A DNA stretch of 64,000 nt from a virus. The first letter of the stretch is position 1; each line of letters opens with the position of its first letter. The notes under the pieces are model-generated. The model did not search any database and had not been told where the DNA came from. It saw only the letters and a list, made by a program, of their open reading frames with translations. The position numbers were made by a program, and so were the translations under genes. Location of the stretch: positions 103,009-167,008 of IMG/VR virus record IMGVR_UViG_3300026484_000236. The stretch is one strand, 5' to 3'. Below are positions 18,776 through 26,989 of this stretch, one piece after another.

Positions 18776-19378
18776 ATGATATTAATAACTGGAGAAAATG
18801 GATATTTGGGAAAAGCTTTTATTAATTATTATAAATATTATTCTGGATTTAATGCTAATTTTATAACTCTTGCCGATTATTTAAAAAATCCTTGTCCAAC
18901 AAAACTTACAAAAATCATACATACTGCTGGAGTATCGGATAAAGAAGATTTTAAAAATGTTAAAAAAACTACAAATTCAATGATATTATTAACTCAGCAA
19001 TTAGTGGATTTAGCGGAACAAAATAATTTAGAATTTATATTCTTTAGCTCAGAAGCTGCTACCAATGATTTAGATATATATGGTACTTATAAAAGAGCTA
19101 TGGAATTTTATATAAAAGCTTTTTTAAAAAATTATAAATTATTAAGAATACCAAGAATTTATTCAGCCGATAGAAAAAAGGGTTTAATTAAACAACTAAG
19201 AAATAACGAAGTTCCAGAAAAAGATTATGAAAAAGAAATTGAATTTTTAGATTTAGATAATTTAATACCTCAGTTATATCATTATATATTTAAAGAAACT
19301 TCTAATAGAGTTTATTATTTTAAAAATTTAGAAACTAAAACCATTCGAAAAATAAAGGAAAGATATTTAAAGGATTAA
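18776..19378 (+). CDS. NAD-dependent epimerase/dehydratase-like protein (short SDR)
   Basis: 200 aa. ILITGENGYLGKAF is the Rossmann dinucleotide motif, IIHTAGVSD the following strand, FFSSEAA the serine-bearing strand, and YGTYKRAME the Y-x3-K catalytic pair. Truncated relative to usual extended SDRs (about 300 aa), with a small C-terminal half. It sits between the two halves of the transketolase, suggesting one sugar pathway. Confidence 0.7.
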   Translation: MILITGENGYLGKAFINYYKYYSGFNANFITLADYLKNPCPTKLTKIIHTAGVSDKEDFKNVKKTTNSMILLTQQLVDLAEQNNLEFIFFSSEAATNDLDIYGTYKRAMEFYIKAFLKNYKLLRIPRIYSADRKKGLIKQLRNNEVPEKDYEKEIEFLDLDNLIPQLYHYIFKETSNRVYYFKNLETKTIRKIKERYLKD

Positions 19379-19379
19379 T

Positions 19380-19838
19380 ATGCGTAAATTAATGGCAGCT
19401 TATTTAAAAAAAGAAGAATACTTATTACATGCTGATATGTTTAATACTAAAAACTTTCCAACAAAAGCCAAGGTAATTAATATTGGTCTTGGCGAAAGTA
19501 ATTTATTAAATATCACTGGTGGTTTATCTAGTCTTGGTAATACGGTATATATTTATGGAGTTGCTGGTTTTATAATTCATCGATACGAACAATTAAAATT
19601 TAGTTGCAGAGATTTTGGTTCTAAGAATGGTAAAATAATTATATGTAATGCTGGTAAGTACGGTTATGAAACTTTAGGAGCTGGGCATAAATTAGATGAT
19701 GATTTGGGAATTATGGAATTATCAAATATAGAATATTTTCAACCAGAAACCTTAGAAGATATGAAAAATATTTTAGAAACTTTGGATAAAAAAGAAAATG
19801 GAATATACTATATCCAATTAGGAAAAGATCTTTCTTAA
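19380..19838 (+). CDS. Transketolase-like pyrimidine-binding subunit
   Basis: 152 aa. VINIGLGESNLLNITGGLSS corresponds to the transketolase segment with the catalytic Glu (GiaEqnm...aaGLa); GVAGFIIHRYEQLKF and YGYETLGAGHKLDDDLGIM follow in the expected order. The third transketolase domain is missing. Together with 18032 it would give a TPP enzyme with both cofactor halves on separate chains. Last gene of the island, followed directly by the hairpin at 19839. Confidence 0.65.
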   Translation: MRKLMAAYLKKEEYLLHADMFNTKNFPTKAKVINIGLGESNLLNITGGLSSLGNTVYIYGVAGFIIHRYEQLKFSCRDFGSKNGKIIICNAGKYGYETLGAGHKLDDDLGIMELSNIEYFQPETLEDMKNILETLDKKENGIYYIQLGKDLS

Positions 19839-19896
19839 TTTAACGACAGGAAAAAACTTATAGAAATTAATCTATAAGTTTTTTCCTGTCGTTAAA
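19839..19896. terminator. Perfect bidirectional hairpin with CCTGTC on both strands
   Basis: 26-nt arms pair perfectly around a 6-nt loop (AATTAA). Each strand reads a T-run followed by CCTGTC at the outer end of the arm. It separates convergent units, so it probably ends both. It is the symmetrical form of the hairpin-CCTGTC elements seen at other gene ends. Confidence 0.85.
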
Positions 19897-19902
19897 TTTT
19901 GG

Positions 19903-20166
19903 TTAAAATTCTTTTATATCTATATTAATATCTGATTTTCTACGTTTTTTATTAAGACCATTTAGATAATTATTAACTTCATGTTTATCAATTTCTAAAT
20001 CTGTTATATGTTTTTTATCAGTAATTCTTTTTTTACCTTTTAATAATTTTTTATATAAATAAATTAAACCATTTAATAATATTACAGCTAATACAAAAAG
20101 TAAAATCATAAAAATTATCATATTTAAATCAATATTAAATATTTCACTATAATTAAAAGAGATCAT
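19903..20166 (-). CDS. Small single-span membrane protein
   Basis: 87 aa with one strong membrane segment at about residues 14-37 (NMIIFMILLFVLAVILLNGL), then a very basic stretch (KKLLKGKKR) and a polar tail, predicting a short N-terminus outside and the tail in the cytoplasm. Excellent ribosome binding site (GAGGAGG). Last gene of the minus-strand unit. Function unknown; size and build fit phage small envelope proteins (holin, spanin or exclusion-type), but nothing decides. Confidence 0.6.
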   Translation of the reverse strand: MISFNYSEIFNIDLNMIIFMILLFVLAVILLNGLIYLYKKLLKGKKRITDKKHITDLEIDKHEVNNYLNGLNKKRRKSDINIDIKEF

Positions 20167-20204
20167 TTATCCTCCTCGTTTAATAACTTTTGAATGTATT
20201 TTTG

Positions 20205-21251
20205 TTAGGATTTATTTTTAAAACCATCGCATTTAATATTCCAAGGACATTTGATACATTTTATATCTTTATAGTATTGTGTTTTTCTTTTAAAAAATAA
20301 ATCCTTTTTTATTTTATCTAAATTAAATTCATTTTTATTTTCATTTAAAATATCTTCTTTATAGATATAAAAAGGATTCCAATCATTAGTAAAATAATGA
20401 TCTAAGTAATTATATAAATACTTATGATACTTTTCAGATAAAAAACAATATTCTAAATATCTTATATTTAATTTAATTTTTTTAAGAATTATTCTGTCTA
20501 GTACTTCTTCCAAAAGATTAATATTTTCATGAACTATCGACTGCGAACGTTCACCAATTATTTTAGCATCGTCCCATTCGTTAATTGGTAAGAAATTGAT
20601 TTCATGAATATTAATTAAATAAAATGAATGTTGATTTAAAAAATCCTCAATTATATCACCCAATTCAAAAATACTTTTATTATTTACTATAATATTTAGT
20701 CTAGCTTTTACATTACTTGGATGATTATGAATTACTCTAAGATTACTAAATATTTTTTCATATGCTTTATCTAATTTAACTATCTTATCATGAGTATCTC
20801 TAAATCCATGAATACTGAACATAATTTCATCTATTCCTCTATCTATAATACTTCTTATTTCCTCATGATTTAAATAACCATTTGTAATAACCGAAGTAAT
20901 TAAGCCTAATGATTTAGCGTAACTAACACATTCTAAAAAATCTGGATGAATAGTACTTTCACCACCACTGAATTCAATACTTTTAAAATTTAATTCTTTG
21001 GCTTTATTTATTTGAGTAATAATTTCTTCTTTAGGAATAAATTCGTCATTAACCTTAGTTAAATAATAACAATAAGTGCATTTAGCATTACATCTAAAAC
21101 CAGTGTCAATTTTTAAACGAGAACTATATTTGGATTTATAATCACCATATAGTTCTTTTAATTTATTTGAATTTAATCTAGCAATATTACACTCTTCTAT
21201 TTTATTAATAATTCTATTAGATTTTTTATAATCCGGTGCTTCCAAAACCAC
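20205..21251 (-). CDS. Radical SAM/SPASM-type protein, minus-strand unit
   Basis: 348 aa. C54-x3-C58-x2-C61 (FRCNAKCTYC), IEFSGGESTIHPDF, SVITNGY and FSIHGF are typical MoaA/PqqE-like radical SAM features; the end CIKCPWNIKCDGF is a SPASM-like triplet. Better conserved to cellular enzymes than the island copies. Start is the GTG at 21251 or the TTG at 21245; the latter has better spacing from AGGAG. Overlaps the end of dut by 26 nt. Substrate unknown. Confidence 0.82.
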   Translation of the reverse strand: MVLEAPDYKKSNRIINKIEECNIARLNSNKLKELYGDYKSKYSSRLKIDTGFRCNAKCTYCYYLTKVNDEFIPKEEIITQINKAKELNFKSIEFSGGESTIHPDFLECVSYAKSLGLITSVITNGYLNHEEIRSIIDRGIDEIMFSIHGFRDTHDKIVKLDKAYEKIFSNLRVIHNHPSNVKARLNIIVNNKSIFELGDIIEDFLNQHSFYLINIHEINFLPINEWDDAKIIGERSQSIVHENINLLEEVLDRIILKKIKLNIRYLEYCFLSEKYHKYLYNYLDHYFTNDWNPFYIYKEDILNENKNEFNLDKIKKDLFFKRKTQYYKDIKCIKCPWNIKCDGFKNKS

Positions 21252-21696
21252 CTTCTCCTCGCTCAGTATTTTTTTCTTTGTCGAATTCTTCTTTCGTTAA
21301 TGTTTTAAAATAAACTCTTGGAATTTCTTCTAAAATAGCTTGAGCAATTCTAGATCCTGCTTCAGTTGGTAATAATTCAGTTGGTATTGTACTTGGAACT
21401 ACCAATTTTACCATTATTTCTCCTCTATAATCACTATCTATAATTCCAATCGTATTTGCCAATCCCATTTGATACTTGAATCCTAAACCAGATCTTGGAT
21501 AAATTTTTAAAACATATTTATCATCGAATGATGTATATAAACCAGTACTAATTGTTGCGACGTGGTAATCCTGATAAGTTTTCCACTTAATTTCTTCCTT
21601 AGCTTCTATATCAAAGGCTGCGCTGTTAGCCGTACCGTATTCTGGTATTCTTCCAGTTTCAGAATATATTTTAATTACTGTGTTTTCTCTTTCCAT
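21226..21696 (-). CDS. dut: dUTP diphosphatase
   Basis: 156 aa, usual length of a trimeric dUTPase. All five motifs are visible: SAAFDIEA, PRSGLGFKYQ, GIIDSDYRGEI (with the catalytic Asp), GSRIAQ, and the C-terminal arm RGEGGFGSTG. Hydrolyses dUTP to dUMP, limiting uracil in DNA and feeding dTMP synthesis; goes with nrdA/nrdB elsewhere in the window. First gene of the minus-strand unit, behind a TATAGATATAATA motif. Confidence 0.95.
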   Translation of the reverse strand: MERENTVIKIYSETGRIPEYGTANSAAFDIEAKEEIKWKTYQDYHVATISTGLYTSFDDKYVLKIYPRSGLGFKYQMGLANTIGIIDSDYRGEIMVKLVVPSTIPTELLPTEAGSRIAQAILEEIPRVYFKTLTKEEFDKEKNTERGEGGFGSTGL

Positions 21697-21723
21697 AATT
21701 TTCCTTTAATTTTATTATATCTT

Positions 21724-21736
21724 TATTATATCTATA
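21724..21736 (-). promoter_or_regulatory. TATAGATATAATA promoter-like motif before dut
   Basis: On the minus strand, 28 nt before the dut start. One of five near-identical 13-mers (TATAGATAT[A/T/C][T/A]TA) found in intergenic regions before genes. Confidence 0.4.
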
Positions 21737-21752
21737 TTAAATATTACAAGAT

Positions 21753-21809
21753 AACTATTAATAGTTAACTATTCATAGTGCGTGGTATTAATAGTTAACT
21801 ATTAATAGT
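21753..21809. repeat. GTTAAC palindromic repeat pair
   Basis: AACTATTAATAGTTAACTAT, then a short spacer (TCATAGTGCGTGG) and the perfect palindrome TATTAATAGTTAAC plus its mirror. Same architecture as in the regions near 36.8, 47.5 and 58.1 kb. Confidence 0.8.
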
Positions 21810-21980
21810 TGTTTGTTTTTAAAATCTCTAGCTAACAGATTTTAAAATAAACTTAAAATCAAAAACCAAGTCCCCTATTTTCCGGTGTTATAAAGGATTG
21901 AAAATTTAACTATTTCTTAAATTTTAGGTTTTAAAATTTTTTGTCTTTTTGAAATAACTGGCTATAGTAGGTTAGTTGAC

Positions 21981-22007
21981 ACTATGAATAGTTAACTATT
22001 AATAGTT
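21981..22007. repeat. GTTAAC palindromic repeat, single unit
   Basis: ACTATGAATAGTTAACTATT followed by AATAGTT; 70 nt before the first gene of the structural unit. Confidence 0.75.
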
Positions 22008-22076
22008 TTTCTAATATTTTTAAATACGGATATTTACTATTTAAACTAAATAATATTAAAAATCTAAGGAAATAAT

Positions 22077-22742
22077 ATGGGTGTAACTCAAGCACAAATA
22101 CTTGCAATTAATAAAAATGGTTCTGGTACAATAGATTTTCAAAAAGAAGCTTTATCAAAACAAGGTTCATATCCTTTAGACGCTGGAGAATCAAAGCATA
22201 ATTTATTACAAAAACGATTATCTTTAAAAGCTACTGGGATGAAAGACGTTTTAAAAGATTCAGATGATTTATACAAAAGTATACTAAAATTAAAAAAAAC
22301 TGGGATGTTAAAAGATATGTTAAAAAGAGCTGGGATTAAAAAATCAATGCTTAACGAAAGTGTATTTTCTATAATAGATCCTAATACCTCGGCTAAAAAT
22401 GTACAAGTCTTTCAAGAGATGGAAGGAGCTGCGGTAAGTATTGGTGGAAGTCCTATTGTGCCAATGGGTGGTTTTGGAACTATGGTAAAGGATTCTTATC
22501 CTAGTAACGGTGGACTCGGAACAACTAAGAAAAAATCTTCAAAAGATAAAGAAGAAATTATAGAAGAATTTAATTTAGGTAATAAAATATTTATTGCATC
22601 TAGAGATGAAAATCCAGGATATGCTAAAAAAATTGATGGTTTTAGAAAACAAGAACATCAACGAAAGATATTAGCTAAAGAAAAAAAAGAATTGGCTTTA
22701 GCGGCTAAAAAAATAAATTATCAAAAAAAAAGAAAAGGATAA
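22077..22742 (+). CDS. Unknown basic protein, first gene of a virion-type unit
   Basis: 221 aa; no recognised family. Gly-rich centre (GGSPIVPMGGFGTM) and a Lys-rich C-terminus (AKEKKELALAAKKINYQKKRKG region). Good site AAGGAAATAAT. Precedes probable neck and structural genes, so a virion or assembly role is likely but inferred. Confidence 0.55.
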   Translation: MGVTQAQILAINKNGSGTIDFQKEALSKQGSYPLDAGESKHNLLQKRLSLKATGMKDVLKDSDDLYKSILKLKKTGMLKDMLKRAGIKKSMLNESVFSIIDPNTSAKNVQVFQEMEGAAVSIGGSPIVPMGGFGTMVKDSYPSNGGLGTTKKKSSKDKEEIIEEFNLGNKIFIASRDENPGYAKKIDGFRKQEHQRKILAKEKKELALAAKKINYQKKRKG

Positions 22743-22745
22743 TTA

Positions 22746-23591
22746 ATGGCAACCATTACAGAAACCGACTTAGTTAATAATTTAACTAAGATTGAAGAAG
22801 AATGTGTTAACTTAGATCAATTTGATACATTTGTAGATGATATAGAAAATAATACGGATGAATCCAATTTTAGTATTACTTGGAGTAATTGGGAAAATCT
22901 TTTATCATATATTAAATTAAATCTTGGAAGTACTGTGAATAATGTAGAATTTACGGATGAAGAAATAATTGGTATTATTGAGGAACACGTTCTTCCAGAA
23001 TTTAGTAGATATATTCCTCTTATAAGATATTATGTAATGTATGAATATGAGAATATTATTTCCAGAAGTCCAGCATTAGTGTTTCAATTTAAAAATTTTA
23101 AATACAAAATTATGAATGTTAATAGACTAATTAGAAAACCAACAGTAATGGATATTACACAATATTATAATCTTCAGCAGACTTCTGGAGATTTAACTGA
23201 TATGTTAATTGCCCAAAATTCGTTTAGTATGTCTAAAGATTTTATATCTCAAGATACTTGGAAATTCTTTGCTCCGGATAAATTACAAATTGTACGTGGT
23301 AGTAATAATTATGGTTCCGTTTTAGATTTTATAGTAGAATTAAATTGTATTCATAAAGATCCAAGTACTGTTGATCCAGACGTTTATCATTTATTAAGAG
23401 ATTTAGCATTAGCTACATTATTTATATCAATAGGTAGAATTCGTAAAAAATTTTCTAGCTTTAATACACCTCAGTCGCAGGTTGATATCAACGCTGATGA
23501 AATGTTTCAAGAAGGTATGCAACTTAGAGAAAAAACTTTACAAGAATTAGATGAGTTACCACCAGAATCATATATTTGGTTTTTGAACTAA
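22746..23591 (+). CDS. Probable neck/connector-type virion protein
   Basis: 281 aa. The C-terminal third (RDLALATLFISIGRIRKKF, FNTPQSQVDINADEMFQEGM, LREKTLQELDELPP) resembles a protein found among head-to-tail joining genes of many large phages (a helix, then tP-G-v-lN-d-l-eG). This is recognition by pattern only. Acidic N-terminus. Confidence 0.45.
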   Translation: MATITETDLVNNLTKIEEECVNLDQFDTFVDDIENNTDESNFSITWSNWENLLSYIKLNLGSTVNNVEFTDEEIIGIIEEHVLPEFSRYIPLIRYYVMYEYENIISRSPALVFQFKNFKYKIMNVNRLIRKPTVMDITQYYNLQQTSGDLTDMLIAQNSFSMSKDFISQDTWKFFAPDKLQIVRGSNNYGSVLDFIVELNCIHKDPSTVDPDVYHLLRDLALATLFISIGRIRKKFSSFNTPQSQVDINADEMFQEGMQLREKTLQELDELPPESYIWFLN

Positions 23592-23599
23592 GATTTATT

Positions 23600-24487
23600 A
23601 TGCCTAAAAAATTAACACAAGAAGAAATTTTAAAAAGATTTAAAAAAGTTCATAAAGATAAATACAATTATAGTAAAGTTATTTATACTGGAATAAATAA
23701 TAAAGTAATTATAAATTGTTCAAAACATAATGAATTTTTACAAACTCCATATAATCACTTTAAAGGACATGGTTGTCCAAAATGCTCTAAGAATTATAAT
23801 TATACCACATTTGAAATTATAGAAGATTTTAAAAAAATTCATGGAGATAAATACAATTATTCCAAAGTTAATTATATCAATGCCGAAATAAAAATAAAAA
23901 TTATATGTCGAGAACATGGTGAATTTTTACAATTACCTTATTCTCACCGTATTGGTAATGGTTGTCCTAAATGCCAATTATTAAATACAATTGAAATTAT
24001 TAAAAGATTTAAAAAAATTCATGGAGATACTTATAATTATGAAAAAATTAAATTTAAAACGACAAATGATAAAGTAAAAATTATATGTAATATTCATGGA
24101 GAATTTAACCAAGTTGTTAAAGATCATTTTTCTGGTTCTGGATGTCCTAAATGCGCTACAGAAATTAAAGAATCTAAAGGTGAAAGAAAAATTAGAGAAT
24201 TTCTAGAAGAGAATAATATTAAGTACTCTCAAGAAGTTAAACTCTTTGAGAATTATAGATTTGATTTTTATTTAGAAGATTTAAATACTGTCATTGAGTA
24301 TGATGGTATTCAGCATTATAAACCAGTGGAATATTTTGGTGGTTTAGAAGGATTCTTGAAAACTCAAGAACGGGATAAAATTAAAACAGAGTATTGTATT
24401 AAAAACGATATAAGAATTATTCGAATAGAGTATAATAATTTTAATATTATTGAAAAAATATTGAAAAAAGAGTTCAATAGTATTTAA
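23600..24487 (+). CDS. Zinc-repeat/Vsr-type homing endonuclease, copy 1
   Basis: 295 aa from the ATG at 23600. Three repeats of the form F-x-k-x-H-g-d-k-Y-x-Y-s ... C-x2-H-x-E-F-x-Q ... H-x4-G-C-P-K-C, likely Zn-binding DNA contacts, then a C-terminal nuclease-type domain (RKIREFLEENNIKYSQEVK, YRFDFYLEDLNTVIEYDG, QHY) of Vsr/EDxHD build. Such genes are free-standing homing endonucleases in phages. It breaks a run of virion genes, overlaps none, and has a weak ribosome binding site. Its last 203 nt of nuclease domain nearly match copy 2 at 32098. Confidence 0.75.
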   Translation: MPKKLTQEEILKRFKKVHKDKYNYSKVIYTGINNKVIINCSKHNEFLQTPYNHFKGHGCPKCSKNYNYTTFEIIEDFKKIHGDKYNYSKVNYINAEIKIKIICREHGEFLQLPYSHRIGNGCPKCQLLNTIEIIKRFKKIHGDTYNYEKIKFKTTNDKVKIICNIHGEFNQVVKDHFSGSGCPKCATEIKESKGERKIREFLEENNIKYSQEVKLFENYRFDFYLEDLNTVIEYDGIQHYKPVEYFGGLEGFLKTQERDKIKTEYCIKNDIRIIRIEYNNFNIIEKILKKEFNSI

Positions 24488-24531
24488 TTACAAACAAAAC
24501 AAAGAAATATATTAAAAATAAGGATTATAAT

Positions 24532-25056
24532 ATGGCACGTAAGAAAAAAGATGTAGAAGTCGAAGACGCTCAAGCAGCTATCGAATTAGCAGAAAAAGAA
24601 AAACAAGAGGCAAACGAGGCAGAAGCTCAATTAGCTAAAGAAGAAGCAGAGGCTAAAGCAGCTAAAGAAGCAGAAGAGAAAGCTCTTAAAGAAGCTGAAG
24701 CTAAAGCAGCTAAAGAAGCAGAAGCTGCTAAAAAATTAGAAGAAGCTAAAGAAGCTGGTGATGAAGAAACTATTTCAGCAGCTACTGAAGTACAAGAAGC
24801 TGCGAAACTTGAATTAGAAGCAGCAAGTGCTGAAGCTACAATAGCTAAAGAAGCTAAAGCTAAAGAACTTCAAGAAGCGATTGCTGCTAGAGTTAAATTA
24901 GTTCAACAAAAAGACGAAGCTGAACTAGCATACGATGATATACCATTAACTGCTAGAAAACCAGACGAAAAAACTAAAGAAAAAAAATTCTTATCTGATA
25001 AAGGTCCTTCATATAAAGATGAAAGTACTGTTTATGGATTAGTTTTTTCTCGTTAG
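24532..25056 (+). CDS. Ala/Glu/Lys-rich coiled-coil protein
   Basis: 174 aa. Residues 10-125 are almost pure A, E and K in repeated KAAKEAE words, a long single helix or coiled coil; the last 45 residues (from AYDDIPLTARKP) look folded. Fits an abundant virion, scaffold or tape-like component; not assignable by sequence. Followed by a hairpin of the terminator kind without a U-run. Confidence 0.55.
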   Translation: MARKKKDVEVEDAQAAIELAEKEKQEANEAEAQLAKEEAEAKAAKEAEEKALKEAEAKAAKEAEAAKKLEEAKEAGDEETISAATEVQEAAKLELEAASAEATIAKEAKAKELQEAIAARVKLVQQKDEAELAYDDIPLTARKPDEKTKEKKFLSDKGPSYKDESTVYGLVFSR

Positions 25057-25063
25057 TATTTTT

Positions 25064-25093
25064 ATAGGATCTTATCCGATGATAAGATCTTAT
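25064..25093 (+). terminator. Hairpin after coiled-coil gene
   Basis: GATCTTATC - CGAT - GATAAGATC core, extended outward by further A-T and one G-T pair to about 13 bp. No U-run and no CCTGTC follow, so it may be an RNA-processing or attenuating structure instead of a full terminator. Confidence 0.45.
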
Positions 25094-25123
25094 TAAGAAT
25101 ATAATTAAATAAAAGGAAAATAA

Positions 25124-25849
25124 ATGAAGGATCAATCTAAGTATTTAGATATTACTAAAAATGAAATTAAAGCAAAAAAAGAATGTTTAATAATTATCAA
25201 TTTAGAAGAGTATAAAAATGTTTCAGAAGAAATAGTCGAAAATGAAGATAATGATAATGAACTAGTACTTAATATTCATGGATTCTTTGAAATAGTATTT
25301 CCTAATGATTTAAATAGTATTCAATTTACATTACCTTACAATGTAAATCTTTATAAACATAATGTTAGTAATGGTAAAAATTCTAAAGAATTAATTTTTA
25401 AATTTATGCCTGGAGATACTATATTTACAGCACATTTTAAAAATAAAAATACTAATATCGATGTATTATCAGCACTGTTCCAGAATAGAATTAAATATAT
25501 TTCCGATGATATATATGAATTAGTACTTAGTATATATAATCAGTTATCGGGTGTTACCAATATCGATATATTTAATATCGAAACTATTTTAACTCAAGTA
25601 TTTGCAGAATCTGTTAATGGTAAACTTACCCCAATTAGATTAACTAATAAAAAGTACTCTAAAAAATATGCTATAGATTTTACTAAATCTTCTCATAATT
25701 TTAGTAATATTATGGGGTTCAGTTATGGATATACTAATAAATATTTAATGACTAAAATAACAGATAAAAATAAAAAATTGGATGATAGTTATTTGGAAAA
25801 TATTATTACTAATAAATATTCAAAAATTAAAGAAAATGAAGGAAAATAA
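25124..25849 (+). CDS. Unknown virion-region protein
   Basis: 241 aa, no recognised family. Beta-rich segments such as LVLNIHGFFEIVFP and FKFMPGDTIFTAHF; Lys-rich at the end. In the same block as other probable virion proteins. Stop codon is 1 nt before the next ATG. Confidence 0.5.
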   Translation: MKDQSKYLDITKNEIKAKKECLIIINLEEYKNVSEEIVENEDNDNELVLNIHGFFEIVFPNDLNSIQFTLPYNVNLYKHNVSNGKNSKELIFKFMPGDTIFTAHFKNKNTNIDVLSALFQNRIKYISDDIYELVLSIYNQLSGVTNIDIFNIETILTQVFAESVNGKLTPIRLTNKKYSKKYAIDFTKSSHNFSNIMGFSYGYTNKYLMTKITDKNKKLDDSYLENIITNKYSKIKENEGK

Positions 25850-25850
25850 A

Positions 25851-26957
25851 ATGAAAATAAAATTTGAGGATTTAAAAACTATTAATAAATTAATACAAGA
25901 AAGTTCTGAGGATTTTTTAAGTAAACCAAAAGAACCAGGATTTTTTGAAAGAAATAAAATTAATCTTGGTATTGGTGCAGCTGGTATTCTTGGAGCAGCT
26001 GGGCTTGGATATCTTGGTCATGATTTAGGTAATCAATACGGAGATTCAGCACATACCGAAGATATAATGGATAATGTAAATAGCAAATCTCTTCAGCAAT
26101 CCCAATTAGAGAATTTACAATCTTCTAAAGATTCTTTGGAAAATTTTAATCCAAAAGCAGGTTTAACTATAGATGAACATTTGATTAGAACGGATGGAGT
26201 GGATAAAATTATGGCCGATATAGAAGCTGAAAAAGATAAAGCACTTGCTGAAATTAAATCTAAATTTGGGGCAAATACTACTGAAGGAGCTCAAGCAACT
26301 TCTAGAATTTTAGATAACTATAATGCTAATAAAACAGCTTTACAAGATGCTTTACATTCAAATACTAAATTTCTTGGTGATTTTAGAAGTGGAGGTGAAG
26401 TTAAAGATATCATTGGTTCTAATAAGGTTCCTGAAAGTTCATTCTTCTCAAGAATATTCTCTAACGATGATCTAAATCAGCCATCTGAAGCTAATTTACA
26501 AAATAGAGCTAGAATAGATGATATTGTTAAAAAAGCTAATGTAGTAAGCGAATTAAATGATAATATTGATCCACGAGATGTGGCTAAATACAATACCAAT
26601 CAATTACCAATAGTAAGAGAAAAACTTGATCATGATATAACACAGGCTAATAAAGCTATTCAACAAACGGATGATACTTTAACAAGATTAAAAACTCCAG
26701 AATCAAAACAACAATACTTAAATAAATATAGCAATATTGGTACTGGAATTGGGGCCGTTACTGGTAGTGGTTTAGCCGCGGTTGGTGCATCTAAATTAGC
26801 ATCTGCTCATAAAGCAGCTAAAGAAGCTAAAGAAAAAGAAGATGAAAATAATTTAAATAGTTATGGTGAAAATCTTTCTGATACTCCAAATTCTCAAGCT
26901 CCTTCACAACAACAAGTCCAACATCAACAACAAAATTCTTTAATAGGAATTAGATAA
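25851..26957 (+). CDS. Leader-bearing glycine-zipper protein, probable packaged protein
   Basis: 368 aa from the ATG at 25851 (AAGGAAAATAAA before it); an upstream in-frame ATG lies inside the previous gene. N-terminus MKIKFEDLKTINKLIQESS carries I-x-E followed by S, the cleavage pattern of gp21-type proteases. Two Gly/Ala hydrophobic stretches with GxxxG spacing: about residues 38-55 (LGIGAAGILGAAGLGYLG) and 300-322 (IGTGIGAVTGSGLAAVG). The centre is helical, the end Gln-rich. Fits an internal head protein with membrane-active segments; inference. Confidence 0.55.
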   Translation: MKIKFEDLKTINKLIQESSEDFLSKPKEPGFFERNKINLGIGAAGILGAAGLGYLGHDLGNQYGDSAHTEDIMDNVNSKSLQQSQLENLQSSKDSLENFNPKAGLTIDEHLIRTDGVDKIMADIEAEKDKALAEIKSKFGANTTEGAQATSRILDNYNANKTALQDALHSNTKFLGDFRSGGEVKDIIGSNKVPESSFFSRIFSNDDLNQPSEANLQNRARIDDIVKKANVVSELNDNIDPRDVAKYNTNQLPIVREKLDHDITQANKAIQQTDDTLTRLKTPESKQQYLNKYSNIGTGIGAVTGSGLAAVGASKLASAHKAAKEAKEKEDENNLNSYGENLSDTPNSQAPSQQQVQHQQQNSLIGIR

Positions 26958-26989
26958 AATAAAATAATTTAAAATTTAAAGGAATAAAA

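Larger units (their letters stand above)
21697..22076. other. 380-nt divergent control region
   Basis: No gene. Holds promoter-like motifs, three GTTAAC palindromes, a TTTTAAAATCT stem (21817-21847, 11 bp) and a G+C-richer patch near 21870-21895 (AAGTCCCCTATTTTCCGGTG) followed by a GGTTTTAAAATTTTTTG stretch near 21927. It could hold divergent promoters and a small structured RNA; only the repeats and stem are seen directly. Confidence 0.6.

Noticed and set aside
5457-21251. Radical SAM proteins as QueE-type 7-deazaguanine (DNA modification) enzymes
   Set aside because: Some Campylobacter phages replace dG with a deazaguanine, but no QueC, QueD, FolE or transglycosylase-like gene is visible here, and most copies have C-terminal Cys sets that QueE lacks.
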